Source: an uncultured Bacteroidia bacterium (GTDB taxonomy: Bacteria; Bacteroidota; Bacteroidia; Bacteroidales; UBA932). From it: a stretch of 64,000 nt of DNA. The notes beneath the pieces are model-generated. The model saw nothing but the letters and a program-made list of their open reading frames with translations, was not told where the DNA came from and did no database searches. Both the position numbers and the translations under genes were made by a program. The stretch covers positions 1 to 64,000 of the forward strand of contig CACYHC010000010.1 in assembly GCA_902774145.1 (NCBI GenBank). The letters are read 5' to 3'. Shown piece by piece: positions 45,848 through 53,998 of this stretch (the stretch's first letter is position 1; each line of letters opens with the position of its first letter).

Positions 45848-46850
45848 GGGAAAATCCGGGCGTAGTGTGCAGCGAATCCGCGGTGATGAGCAGCGCCTCT
45901 ACGCCCTCTTCATCGACCGGGCACTCCCCCGCCACCATACACCAGGTCGCCAGGGCATCTGAGAGCGCCGCACTGCGCGCCTCGGGCGTCCCGCGGACCG
46001 TCACCGTCGCGCTCAGCAGCGCGTGCTGCACGGGAAAACCGCTGCGCGGGTCGATCGTATGCGCATACTTGTGCCCTTCGTGCACATAAAACTTGCGGTA
46101 ATTGCCGGAAGTCACCACGCCGAAGGGGCCGCCGTCGGACTGCCACACGCCACTGAGCGACGCGCCGGGGGTATCGTTCCCGTCATAGGGGGTATCGACC
46201 CCCACCGTCCAGCCCTCTCCCCGCGGGTTCAGGCCCTCGAGGTAAATCTCCCCGATATTCACGAGCATATCCCGCACGCCGAGCGTATGCAGGTACGCGG
46301 CAATCACATCGCAACTGTAGCCCTGCGCCACCGCATTGAAATTCAGGCGCGGGGCCGCCCCGTCCGCTTCCCGCAGGAAATCAGCGCCGCAGAGCGGCTT
46401 TCCGAAATCCAGCGCCCCGGGGGCCTTCAGACGACGCATCCCGCAGGCGGCGAGCAGCCCCCGTACCGTCTCCGCCGAAGGCAGCGAATCGCGCGAAAAG
46501 CCGAAGCCCCAGGCGTCGAAAAGCGGGCCTGCCGCCACGTCCACCGCCCCTTCCGAACGCTGCCACAAAGCATAGGAAAGCGCATAGACCTCCGCAAACA
46601 TCGGCGAAAGGAGGAGCGTATCCCCCGCATTGAAGCGACTCAGCTGGGAATTGCGGTTGTAGCCCGAGAGGGTCGTATCGATCTGCAGCAACAGCGCATC
46701 CACGCTACGCGCAATCTCCGCACGGGAAACGCGCAGGCCCTCCGCGTTGTAGCAGACACTCCAGGTCCCCCCCTGGGCATAACCGCCCACGGTCTCATAG
46801 CCCCGGCTGCAGGAAAGGGCCAGGAACAAAAGCCAGCACATTTTTCGCAT
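45834..46850 (-). CDS. apbE: FAD:protein FMN transferase (ApbE)
   Basis: Lipoprotein enzyme that attaches FMN covalently to Thr of flavoproteins such as NqrB/NqrC and RnfD/RnfG. The 338-residue protein begins [14 protein letters not shown] (lipobox at C14) and has [63 protein letters not shown], and [12 protein letters not shown] with the T/D Mg-site. A TAACTTTG box ends 5 nt before ATG 46850, predicting a leaderless mRNA; the next in-frame Met is at 46841. The 3' end overlaps the GH28 gene tail-to-tail. Confidence 0.92.
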   Translation of the reverse strand: MRKMCWLLFLALSCSRGYETVGGYAQGGTWSVCYNAEGLRVSRAEIARSVDALLLQIDTTLSGYNRNSQLSRFNAGDTLLLSPMFAEVYALSYALWQRSEGAVDVAAGPLFDAWGFGFSRDSLPSAETVRGLLAACGMRRLKAPGALDFGKPLCGADFLREADGAAPRLNFNAVAQGYSCDVIAAYLHTLGVRDMLVNIGEIYLEGLNPRGEGWTVGVDTPYDGNDTPGASLSGVWQSDGGPFGVVTSGNYRKFYVHEGHKYAHTIDPRSGFPVQHALLSATVTVRGTPEARSAALSDALATWCMVAGECPVDEEGVEALLITADSLHTTPGFSLIGR

Positions 46851-46855
46851 CCCTG

Positions 46856-46863
46856 CAAAGTTA
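46856..46863 (-). promoter_or_regulatory. -7 box of apbE, 5 nt from the ATG
   Basis: TAACTTTG on the minus strand, then CAGGG, then ATG. The transcription start would fall at or next to the start codon. Confidence 0.5.
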
Positions 46864-46877
46864 TTCAATAATTTCCG

Positions 46878-46885
46878 TATATTTG
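46878..46885 (+). promoter_or_regulatory. -7 box of the rubrerythrin gene
   Basis: TATATTTG on the plus strand, 35 nt before the ATG at 46921. No clear -33 TTTG. Confidence 0.55.
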
Positions 46886-46920
46886 TCGGAAACAGAAAAA
46901 CTCTTAACACCCCAATTTTT

Positions 46921-47472
46921 ATGAAAAAGAAATTCAGATGTCTTGTCTGCGGCTTCGTTTACGAAGGAGAAAATCCCCCCGCAGAATGCCCCCAGTGCCA
47001 CGCCAAGAGCGAGAAATTCGCTGAAATCAAGGACGAGGGCCTCAACTGGGCCTGCGAGCACGGCCTGGGCGACGGCCGCGTGGACGACGAAGAAATCATG
47101 CAGGGTCTGCACGACCACTTCAACGGCGAATGCTCCGAGGTGGGCATGTACCTCGCGATGAGCCGCCAGGCCGACCGCGAGGGCTACCCGGAAGTGGCTG
47201 AAGCCTTCAAGCGCTACGCCTGGGAAGAGGCCGAGCACGCCGCCAAGTTCGCCGAACTGCTCGGCGAGATTGTCTGGGACACCAAGACCAATCTCAAGAA
47301 GCGGATGGAAGCCGAATGCGGCGCCTGCGAGGGCAAGCTGGCCATCGCCAAGCGCGCCAAAGCGCTGGGCTTCGACGCCATTCACGACACCGTCCACGAA
47401 ATGGCCAAGGACGAAGCGCGCCACGGCGCCGGCTTCCAGGGCCTTTACAAGCGTTTCTTCGAGAAGAAGTAA
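46921..47472 (+). CDS. Reverse rubrerythrin (NADH peroxidase-type)
   Basis: Non-haem diiron protein that detoxifies peroxide and oxygen in anaerobes. The 183-residue protein has the domains in the reversed order: an N-terminal rubredoxin-like Fe(Cys)4 site (C7, C10, C23, C26 in [12 protein letters not shown] ... AECPQC) followed by the ferritin-like four-helix bundle with Glu/His ligands ([38 protein letters not shown]). This is the reverse-rubrerythrin arrangement described in clostridia. It ends abutting the DJ-1 gene tail-to-tail (TAATTA). Confidence 0.93.
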   Translation: MKKKFRCLVCGFVYEGENPPAECPQCHAKSEKFAEIKDEGLNWACEHGLGDGRVDDEEIMQGLHDHFNGECSEVGMYLAMSRQADREGYPEVAEAFKRYAWEEAEHAAKFAELLGEIVWDTKTNLKKRMEAECGACEGKLAIAKRAKALGFDAIHDTVHEMAKDEARHGAGFQGLYKRFFEKK

Positions 47473-48045
47473 TTACGCCAGGAACATCCCGGCGCGGACG
47501 GCCTCTGCCGCTTCGGCACCCTTCACCGCCGCCAGGATGGCCAGACCGAATTCTGTGGCATACCCCGGACCCCGTCCGGTAATGATACGGCCGCTGGTCA
47601 CTGTACCGGCGGCTGTATAATTTGCCCCCTTCGCCATCATCGGCGCCTCGAACCCGTCATAACAGGTAAACTCCACGCCGGCAAGGTCCCCGAGCTGCGA
47701 AAGCACGAGCCCCGGCGCCGCGCAAATCGCCGCCAGGGTGCCACCCGCCGCATAATGCTCACGCATCAGGGCCATCAGCTTCCGGTTCTCCGCGAGGTTC
47801 CGCGCACCGGGCATCCCCCCGGGGAAAATCATCACGTCCTCGGCTGTCGTCCGCTCCGGCGCCGATGCGAGCACCGACAAAAACGTATCCGGTCCCACAG
47901 CGATTCCGTGCGCCGACAGTACCACCGGTTCCTCCTCGACGGCCACCAGACGGACATCCAGTCCGCCGCGGCGCAGCACGTCGCAAGGCGCAAGCGCCTC
48001 GATGGGCTCGAAGCCCTCTGCCAAAAAAATATGGATTCCTTTCAT
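47473..48045 (-). CDS. DJ-1/PfpI-family protein
   Basis: Class I glutamine-amidotransferase-like protein of the DJ-1/ThiJ group; members act as glyoxalase III, deglycase or redox chaperone, and the exact reaction is not settled. The 190-residue protein has the nucleophile elbow AAICAAPG (C108), the conserved acidic residue in EGFEPIEALAP (E16) and PGGMPGARNL. A TATCTTCG box lies 5 nt before its ATG. It is divergent from manA with only 39 nt between them. Confidence 0.9.
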   Translation of the reverse strand: MKGIHIFLAEGFEPIEALAPCDVLRRGGLDVRLVAVEEEPVVLSAHGIAVGPDTFLSVLASAPERTTAEDVMIFPGGMPGARNLAENRKLMALMREHYAAGGTLAAICAAPGLVLSQLGDLAGVEFTCYDGFEAPMMAKGANYTAAGTVTSGRIITGRGPGYATEFGLAILAAVKGAEAAEAVRAGMFLA

Positions 48046-48050
48046 AGGGG

Positions 48051-48058
48051 CGAAGATA
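48051..48058 (-). promoter_or_regulatory. -7-like box of the DJ-1 gene, 5 nt from the ATG
   Basis: TATCTTCG on the minus strand (one mismatch to TAnnTTTG), then CCCCT, then ATG at 48045. Confidence 0.4.
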
Positions 48059-48071
48059 GAAAATTTTGCCT

Positions 48072-48079
48072 TATCTTTG
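48072..48079 (+). promoter_or_regulatory. -7 box of manA, 5 nt from the ATG
   Basis: TATCTTTG on the plus strand, then TACCG, then ATG at 48085. The spacing equals that of apbE and the DJ-1 gene and leaves no room for a 5' leader. Confidence 0.55.
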
Positions 48080-48084
48080 TACCG

Positions 48085-49008
48085 ATGGAAGAAAAGAAAT
48101 TATACCCGATGCGGCTCCTCGGAACGGAGCGCGGCTATATGGAAACCCTGGTCGGCGGAGGCTGGCTGGGCGGCACCACCCTGGACGAACTGATGGAACT
48201 CTATATGGACCGGGTCACCGGAGAAGACGTCTTCCGCTGGTACGGCCTGCTGTTCCCGGTACAGATGCGCCGCATCCAGACCACGGAAGGCCTGCCGCTC
48301 ACCGTGCATCCCGCGGACGAAGTGGCCGCCCCCCGGTTCGACGCCCTGGGCAAAGAAAAGTTCTGGTACGTGAAAAAAGCCGGGAAAGGCGCCAGACTCC
48401 TTCTCGGCCTCACAGCAAACAGCGACGCCGGTACACTCTGGACGGCCCTGAAGGCCGGGGACCTCAGCCCGCTGAACGCCGTCATCCCCCGCCCCGGCGA
48501 GTCCTACGCCATCCCCGCCGGAACCCTTCACGGCGCAGAAGGGGAACTGGAACTCATCGAGGTCAGCCAGTCCTCCGAACTGGACTTCCCCCTGCCGGAG
48601 CTGCTGGAAGAAGCCCTCGACTTCATCGACTACAAAGCCTACACGCCCGCTGCACCCAAAGGGAACGACCTGCTGCAACTCCCCCAGTTCAGCGTCTCCC
48701 GCGTCCCGCTCCCGAAACCCCTGCAGGTGCGCGCCGCGATGAGCGACGCCTACAGCCTCTTCTACGCCCTCAAGGGCGGCTTCCGGGCCGAAACAGAAGA
48801 CGGCGACAGCACGCAGGTCCCCGAGGACGGCATCCTGCTCATCCCCGCAGAAGTTGGTGATTACCAGTTAATTCCGGAAAATTCAGAGAGCGTCCTGCTC
48901 GCGGTCACGACCGAGCGTCGGGAGGAGAGCGATGACATAACCTACCACGGCGACCCCGACAGCGATGACGACAAGATCCCCCGCGGAAAGGGCAACCGGG
49001 TAAGCTGA
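48085..49008 (+). CDS. manA: Class I mannose-6-phosphate isomerase (short type)
   Basis: Zinc cupin enzyme converting mannose-6-phosphate and fructose-6-phosphate, feeding mannose use and GDP-sugar synthesis. From ATG 48085 it is 307 residues, with LTVHPADEVA, KEKFWYV, NAVIPRPGESYAIPAGTLHGAEG (zinc ligands) and IEVSQSSELDFPL. The natural end appears to be near SVLLAVTTE; beyond it about 27 hydrophilic residues (REESDDITYHGDPDSDDD...) run antisense through the end of the permease gene, a 126-bp tail-to-tail overlap. That tail is probably a read-on extension without a fold. Confidence 0.9.
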   Translation: MEEKKLYPMRLLGTERGYMETLVGGGWLGGTTLDELMELYMDRVTGEDVFRWYGLLFPVQMRRIQTTEGLPLTVHPADEVAAPRFDALGKEKFWYVKKAGKGARLLLGLTANSDAGTLWTALKAGDLSPLNAVIPRPGESYAIPAGTLHGAEGELELIEVSQSSELDFPLPELLEEALDFIDYKAYTPAAPKGNDLLQLPQFSVSRVPLPKPLQVRAAMSDAYSLFYALKGGFRAETEDGDSTQVPEDGILLIPAEVGDYQLIPENSESVLLAVTTERREESDDITYHGDPDSDDDKIPRGKGNRVS

Positions 49009-50109
49009 AACAAGGAAATTCCCCGGCATCCGGATCCAGCCCGTAGCCTGCTGCAACGCCACCAGGGCGGTGCCCAGCACCAGCCCGGCCGCCAGGCCCA
49101 GCAGTGAAATCAGCCAGCCTTCCAGCACGAAAATCCGCCGGATGAGCGCGGGCGTCGCGCCCATTGCCGCGAAAATGCGGATATCGTCGCGTTTCTCGAG
49201 CATCAGCATCGACAGCGCCCCGAAAATATTGAACGCGATAATCAGCACCACGAACAGCAGAATCAGGTAGATGGCCGCCTTCTCGAAGCGCATCATCCGG
49301 TACAACGTCTCGTGCTGCGCATAGCGGTCCTTGAAAGCGAACTGCGGATAAGCGGCGGCCCATTCGCGCTGGAAACGGCGCACGCCGCGGTCGCTCCCGT
49401 CCTTGAGAGAAATTTCGAGAGCACTCACCCGCCCCGGCTCCCGGTCGCTTTCCAGCAGCCGGTCCATCACCTCGAAAGGCAGGATGACGAGCTTCGCATC
49501 CAGGTCGGCGCTAATCGAAAAGAGCGCGGAAAGCCCCAACTGTTCGCGCCGCAAGGACGCGGAAGGATTGCGCGGGGAGATTTGCGCATCCGGATCGGGG
49601 AACCACAGTTCGAGCGGCGTCAGGAACTGCGGACGGGCGCCGAGCTTCCACGCGAGGCCCGCCCCCATCGCCGCCAGCGGCTCCTCCCCTTTCGCAAGCG
49701 CGAATTCCCCGGCCGCGCAGTGCTCCGGCAATCGCGTACGGACGGAAAAAGTTTCGTCGACGCCTTTGGCAAAGACCAGCGCCTGCGCGTCGCCGTAGCG
49801 GAGAAAGACATTTTCCTCCAGCACGGGGCCCCAGGAAAGGACGCGCGGGTCCGCGGAAAGCGCCTGCAGCAGCGAATCCGCCGGCACGAAGAACTTACCC
49901 TCGCGCGGCTCGATGCGCAGTTGCGGGTCCAGGTCGGAAAGGTTCTCGCGGACGATGCGGTCGAATCCGTTGTACACGGACAGAATCACGACGAGCGCAG
50001 CCGTCCCCACGGCCATACCCGCCGCACTTACCGCCGAAATGATGTTGATGACATTGTGCGACTTACGCGCAAAGAGATAGCGCAGGGCAATGAAGAGCGG
50101 CAGCTTCAC
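48883..50109 (-). CDS. LolC/LolE-like ABC transporter permease
   Basis: FtsX/MacB-type membrane subunit resembling LolC/LolE, which release lipoproteins from the inner membrane. The 408-residue protein has an N-terminal membrane helix (FIALRYLFARKSHNVINIISAVSAAGMAVGTAALVVILSVYNG), a periplasmic domain of about 220 residues, and three C-terminal helices (AAIYLILLFVVLIIAFNIFGALSMLMLEKRDDIRIFAAMGA; LISLLGLAAGLVLG; VIAVGVAVVGYVIALLP). No ATPase gene is adjacent, so the partner must be elsewhere. It overlaps rbfA by 4 bp, and its 3' end lies antisense to manA. Confidence 0.85.
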   Translation of the reverse strand: MKLPLFIALRYLFARKSHNVINIISAVSAAGMAVGTAALVVILSVYNGFDRIVRENLSDLDPQLRIEPREGKFFVPADSLLQALSADPRVLSWGPVLEENVFLRYGDAQALVFAKGVDETFSVRTRLPEHCAAGEFALAKGEEPLAAMGAGLAWKLGARPQFLTPLELWFPDPDAQISPRNPSASLRREQLGLSALFSISADLDAKLVILPFEVMDRLLESDREPGRVSALEISLKDGSDRGVRRFQREWAAAYPQFAFKDRYAQHETLYRMMRFEKAAIYLILLFVVLIIAFNIFGALSMLMLEKRDDIRIFAAMGATPALIRRIFVLEGWLISLLGLAAGLVLGTALVALQQATGWIRMPGNFLVSAYPVALSAGDLVVIAVGVAVVGYVIALLPTLGRDREQDAL

Positions 50110-50453
50110 TTCTTCAGCAGCTCGTCAATATGCTCCGCGTAATCGAGGCTCGTATCCAGGAAAAAGGTCAGTTCCGGAACGATGCGCAGCTGCGACGCCA
50201 CCTTCCGCCCGAGTTCCCCGCGGTACGCGCGGTTGTTCTCCTCGAGCGTCTGCATCACCTGCGGCGCCTTCTCCGAAGGGAACACGCTCACATAGACCTT
50301 CGCCACGGACAGGTCCGGGCTGATGCGCACCTCGCTGACGGTCACCATCGCGCCGCCGAACGCTGCCATTCCCTTGCTCCGGATGATTTCGGAAAGGTCT
50401 CTCTGCAGTTCGCGCGCCACGCGCAGCTGCCGGGTAGAAGGGGCCTTGTCCAT
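50106..50453 (-). CDS. rbfA: Ribosome-binding factor A
   Basis: KH-fold protein needed for late 16S processing and 30S maturation. The 115-residue protein has RQLRVARELQRDLSEIIR, VTVSEVRISPDLSVAKVYVSVFPSE and LRIVPELTFFLDTSLDYAEHIDELL, the usual RbfA blocks. Its ATG abuts the tyrS stop with no gap (TAGATG) and its stop overlaps the permease start. Confidence 0.94.
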   Translation of the reverse strand: MDKAPSTRQLRVARELQRDLSEIIRSKGMAAFGGAMVTVSEVRISPDLSVAKVYVSVFPSEKAPQVMQTLEENNRAYRGELGRKVASQLRIVPELTFFLDTSLDYAEHIDELLKK

Positions 50454-51746
50454 CTATTTGACCTTTATAATATAATAGTCCTTCTTCCCCTTCTGCGCCA
50501 GGATATATTTCCCGTCGATGATGTCCGCCTCGCTGAGCTGCCCGTTCGGATCCGTGCGCTTCTCCTTGTTGACGGAAAAGCCGTTGCCCTGAATCATCTT
50601 GCGCGCCTCGCCCTTCGAAGGGAAAATCGCGGTCTCCACCGCCAGCGCATCCAACAGGCCCAGCGGCAGTTTCGCACGCTCGATTTCAAAGGTCGGCACC
50701 CCCTCGAACACGGCCAGGAAGGTCCGCTCGTCCAGGGCGCGCAGGTCGTCGGCCGTCGCCTTGCCGAACAGCATCGCGGAAGCCTTCAGCGCATTCTCGT
50801 ACTCCTGCTCCCCGTGCACCATCACCGTCACCTCGCGGGCCAGCAGTTTCTGCAGCGTCCGCTGCTCGGGACAGGCGCGGTGCTCCGCGATGGCCGCCTC
50901 GATGGTCGGACGGTCCAACATCGTGAAAATCTTGATATAACGCTCGGCGTCCGCGTCGCTCACATTCAGCCAGAACTGGTAAAAATGATACGGCGAGGTA
51001 CGTGCGGCATCCAGCCAGACATTGCCCTTCTCGGTCTTGCCGAACTTTCCGCCGTCCGCCTTGGTGATGAGCGGGCAGGTCAGCGCATGCGCCTCCTTGC
51101 CCAGCACCCGGCGAATCAGCTCCGTCCCCGTGGTGATGTTCCCCCACTGGTCCGCGCCGCCCAGCTGCAGATGCACGTCGTGGTGCTCGTAGAGATACAG
51201 GAAATCATAGCCCTGCAGCAGCTGGTAGGAAAATTCCGTGAAAGACATGCCCTCGGAGGCGTCGCGCTGGAGGCGCTTCTTCACCGAGTCCTTGCTCATC
51301 ATATAATTGACCGTGATGAGCTTGCCGATATCGCGCGTAAAATTAATGAAGGTATAATCCTTCATCCAGTCGTAGTTGTTCACCAGCTCCGCCTTGTTCG
51401 GCGCGTCGGAATGAAAGTCCAGGAAACGCCCCAGCTGCGCCTTGATACAGGCCACGTTGTGGGCCAGGGTTTCCTCGTCCAGCAGGTTGCGCTCGGCACT
51501 CTTCATCGACGGGTCCCCAATCATTCCGGTGGCCCCGCCCACCAGGGCGAACGGCTTGTGGCCGCAGGCCTGGAAGTGCTTGAGAATCATAATGCTCACC
51601 AGATGGCCGATGTGCAGGCTGTCGCCCGTCGGGTCAATGCCCACATAGGCGGCGGTGGGGCCCTTCATCAGCTCCTCCTCGGCATTCGGGGTGATGTTGT
51701 GGATCATCCCGCGCCACTTGAGTTCTTCAACGAAATTTTTTACCAT
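50454..51746 (-). CDS. tyrS: Tyrosyl-tRNA synthetase
   Basis: Class I synthetase for tRNA-Tyr, 430 residues from ATG 51746 ([14 protein letters not shown], the usual Bacteroidales start). Motifs: [15 protein letters not shown] (HIGH 45-48), [15 protein letters not shown] [14 protein letters not shown], the tyrosine pocket [26 protein letters not shown], the KMSKS equivalent KFGKTEKGN, and a C-terminal S4-like domain. The open frame continues upstream through the tRNA-Ser gene, but that part is the translated tRNA. Only one base separates the mature tRNA 3' end (51748) from the ATG, so tyrS is read from the processed tRNA precursor or has an internal start. Confidence 0.95.
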   Translation of the reverse strand: MVKNFVEELKWRGMIHNITPNAEEELMKGPTAAYVGIDPTGDSLHIGHLVSIMILKHFQACGHKPFALVGGATGMIGDPSMKSAERNLLDEETLAHNVACIKAQLGRFLDFHSDAPNKAELVNNYDWMKDYTFINFTRDIGKLITVNYMMSKDSVKKRLQRDASEGMSFTEFSYQLLQGYDFLYLYEHHDVHLQLGGADQWGNITTGTELIRRVLGKEAHALTCPLITKADGGKFGKTEKGNVWLDAARTSPYHFYQFWLNVSDADAERYIKIFTMLDRPTIEAAIAEHRACPEQRTLQKLLAREVTVMVHGEQEYENALKASAMLFGKATADDLRALDERTFLAVFEGVPTFEIERAKLPLGLLDALAVETAIFPSKGEARKMIQGNGFSVNKEKRTDPNGQLSEADIIDGKYILAQKGKKDYYIIKVK

Positions 51747-51747
51747 G

Positions 51748-51833
51748 CGGAGAGACGGGGATTCGAACCCCGGGAGCCCAAAGAGCTCAACAGTTTTCGA
51801 GACTGCCCCGATCGACCACTCCGGCATCTCTCC
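51748..51833 (-). tRNA. tRNA-Ser (anticodon CGA)
   Basis: 86-nt class II tRNA. The acceptor stem is GGAGAGA (51833-51827) pairing with TCTCTCC (51755-51749), discriminator G at 51748, no encoded CCA. The anticodon loop reads CTCGAAA (anticodon CGA, codon UCG); a long variable arm (TTGAGCTCTTTGGGCTCC) and the T arm GGGGTTCGAATCCCC follow, as expected for tRNA-Ser. A TACCTTTG promoter box is 13 nt upstream; tyrS starts right behind it. Confidence 0.95.
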
Positions 51834-51846
51834 TGTTATTCGGGTG

Positions 51847-51854
51847 CAAAGGTA
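51847..51854 (-). promoter_or_regulatory. -7 box of the tRNA-Ser/tyrS unit
   Basis: TACCTTTG on the minus strand, 13 nt before the tRNA 5' end. A transcript from here would carry a short leader, the tRNA, then tyrS, rbfA and the permease gene. Confidence 0.6.
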
Positions 51855-51866
51855 GAAAAAATCCCT

Positions 51867-53006
51867 TTAAATTCCGAAATAAAAAGCAATCGCGCGAACG
51901 ACCTCCTCCTGCATCTCCTGCGTCATTTCCGTATGAATCGGAAGGGAGAGGACAGAGGCCGCGCAGGCGCGCGCGTTTTCCAGTTTTCCCACGGCGCGGG
52001 TGATGGATTTGAACGCCTCCTGGTCCTGCAGCGGAAGGGGGTAATAGATCATACTTGGGATCCCCTGGGCCGCCAGGGACTCCTTGAGCGCATCCCGCTT
52101 CCCACCACGCACCCGCAGGGTGTACTGGTGATAGACGTGGGTGCTCCGGGGGTCCTCCACCGGCGTCAGGAAAAAGCGTCCCTCGGGATCCAGGGCCTTC
52201 AGGCGCTGCGTGTAGAAGGCTGCCGCCGCACGGCGCGCCGACGCATACTCGTCCAGGTGCCTGAGCTTCACCTGCAGGATGGCCGCCTGCAGGGTATCCA
52301 GCCGGGAATTGCAGCCAATCACCCGGTGATAATACTTCACCTGCTGCCCGTGGTTCGCAATCATCCGGAGGCGCTCCGCGAGCGCATCGTCCCAGGTAAA
52401 GATGGCTCCGCCGTCCCCGTAACAACCGAGGTTCTTGGACGGGAAGAAAGACGTACAGCCGATGGTGCCGAGCGTGCCCGTACGCGCCTTGCGCCCGTCA
52501 CTGAAACGGTAATCGCTGCCCAGCGCCTGGGCATTGTCCTCGACGACAAACAGGCCGTGGGCGCGCGCGAAGTCCAGGACCGGCTCCATGTCGCAGCTCT
52601 GGCCGAACAGGTGCACGGGAATGATGGCCCGCGTCTTCGGGGACAGCGCCGCCGCCAGGGTGGCAGGGTCCAGGTTGAAGGTGTCGGGATCCACGTCCAC
52701 CATCACCGGCGTCAGCCCCAGGAGGCCGATCACCTCGGCCGACGCCACATAGGTAAAGGCCGGAACGATTACCTCGTCCCCGGGCCTGAGGTCCAGCGCC
52801 ATCAGCGCAATCTGCAGGGCGTCCGTCCCGTTGGCGCAGGGAATCACGTGGCATCCGCCCAGATAATCCCCGAGCTGCCGCGCAAATTCCTTCACCGCCG
52901 GCCCGCCGATAAAGGCCGTGCTGTCAATGACGCCCTGAATTGCGGCGTCCACTTCCGGCTTGATTTTCAGGTACTGACCCTTCAGGTCCACCATCTGCAT
53001 CTTCAT
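51867..53006 (-). CDS. wbpE: DegT/DnrJ/EryC1 sugar aminotransferase (WbpE/WlbC-like)
   Basis: PLP-dependent aminotransferase acting on a nucleotide keto-sugar. The 379-residue protein has [37 protein letters not shown], and the PLP Lys K191 in TSFFPSKNLGCYGDGGA. It directly follows a WlbA/WbpB-type oxidoreductase (6 nt gap). That pair makes the 3-amino group in UDP-GlcNAc(3NH2)A on the route to UDP-ManNAc(3NAc)A, and a WbpI-like epimerase is also in this locus, so a diacetamido-uronic acid is the best guess. It is the last capsule gene before the tRNA-Ser. Confidence 0.87.
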   Translation of the reverse strand: MKMQMVDLKGQYLKIKPEVDAAIQGVIDSTAFIGGPAVKEFARQLGDYLGGCHVIPCANGTDALQIALMALDLRPGDEVIVPAFTYVASAEVIGLLGLTPVMVDVDPDTFNLDPATLAAALSPKTRAIIPVHLFGQSCDMEPVLDFARAHGLFVVEDNAQALGSDYRFSDGRKARTGTLGTIGCTSFFPSKNLGCYGDGGAIFTWDDALAERLRMIANHGQQVKYYHRVIGCNSRLDTLQAAILQVKLRHLDEYASARRAAAAFYTQRLKALDPEGRFFLTPVEDPRSTHVYHQYTLRVRGGKRDALKESLAAQGIPSMIYYPLPLQDQEAFKSITRAVGKLENARACAASVLSLPIHTEMTQEMQEEVVRAIAFYFGI

Positions 53007-53012
53007 GCGCGG

Positions 53013-53993
53013 CTAGTATTTGACGTCGTTCCAACCAAAGGGGTGGGCGGCCAGCGGGAGCTTCGCCAGGGGGTGATAGTCCCCCGTCAGGCCCACCTGC
53101 TGCGCATTGCGGATATCGTGCACAATCCGGATGCAAGGGAGCGCCTCGCTGATCCGGAAGCCCTTCCCCGCCAGAATATTCTCGTAACTCTTCGTGTGCA
53201 GCTCGGTAAAGCCCGCGCTGAACTCGAACTCGTCCCCGTCAATGGAGAGCGTACGGTAAGTCTTCTTCTCGCCCTGCACCGCATTGGGCGGCAGGCAGTC
53301 GGCATTGATACTGAGGAAATAGCGCACCCGGGCGCGCTTGAGTCCGAGGTAACCCGCCACGCGGTCGAAACTCATCACGTGCACGATATTCTCCTGCACC
53401 GGCCCGAAAATCCACTGCAGCATATCATAGAAATGCACACCGATGTTGGTGGCCACGCCGCCGCTCTTGTGGTTGTTGCCCTTCCAGGAAGAATAGTACC
53501 ACTTCCCGCGGGAGGTGATATAGGTCAGGTCCACGTCATAAATCTTGTCCGCGGGCCCCTCCTCCACCTTTTTCTTGAGGGCGGCGATACTGTCGTGCAG
53601 GCGGAGCTGGAGGATGTTGTAGGCCTTGTGGCCCGTCTCCTCCTCTTCCCGCAGCAGCGCTTCCAGGTTCCAGGGATTCAGGACCACGGGCTTCTCGCAA
53701 ATCACATCGGCCCCCAGCCGCAGTCCGTACCGGATAAAGGCGTCGTGGGTGTAATTGGGGGTACAGATACTCATCCAGTCCACCGCCTCGGGCGTGCCCT
53801 TCACCTTGGAACAAAAGCGGTCGAACTGCTCCTGCTCCGTAAAGAACGAACAGTCCGGGAAGAAACTGTCCAGCCGTCCTACGCTGTCAAACTTGTCATA
53901 CGCCGCCACCAGGCGGTTTCCGGTGTCGGCAATCGCCTTCAGGTGCCTCGGGGCGATATAGCCCGCCGCACCTACGAGTGCAAAATTCTTCAT
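53013..53993 (-). CDS. wlbA: Gfo/Idh/MocA oxidoreductase (WlbA/WbpB-like)
   Basis: NAD-dependent dehydrogenase predicted to oxidise C3 of UDP-GlcNAc-uronic acid. The 326-residue protein (ATG 53993, 5 nt after the wzc stop; a TTG at 54002 is less likely) has the Rossmann start FALVGAAGYIAPRHLKAI, SICTPNYTHDAFIRYGLRLGADVICEKPV with the family EKP motif, and KSGGVATNIGVHFYDMLQWIFG, very characteristic of WlbA/WbpB. The product would be aminated by the adjacent WbpE-like enzyme. No UDP-GlcNAc 6-dehydrogenase (WbpA) or WbpD is certain in the window. Confidence 0.88.
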   Translation of the reverse strand: MKNFALVGAAGYIAPRHLKAIADTGNRLVAAYDKFDSVGRLDSFFPDCSFFTEQEQFDRFCSKVKGTPEAVDWMSICTPNYTHDAFIRYGLRLGADVICEKPVVLNPWNLEALLREEEETGHKAYNILQLRLHDSIAALKKKVEEGPADKIYDVDLTYITSRGKWYYSSWKGNNHKSGGVATNIGVHFYDMLQWIFGPVQENIVHVMSFDRVAGYLGLKRARVRYFLSINADCLPPNAVQGEKKTYRTLSIDGDEFEFSAGFTELHTKSYENILAGKGFRISEALPCIRIVHDIRNAQQVGLTGDYHPLAKLPLAAHPFGWNDVKY

Positions 53994-53998
53994 CTTTG

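Noticed and set aside
51747..51827. N-terminal extension of tyrS through the tRNA
   Set aside because: The extra 27 residues are the translated tRNA-Ser sequence and do not belong to the TyrS family.
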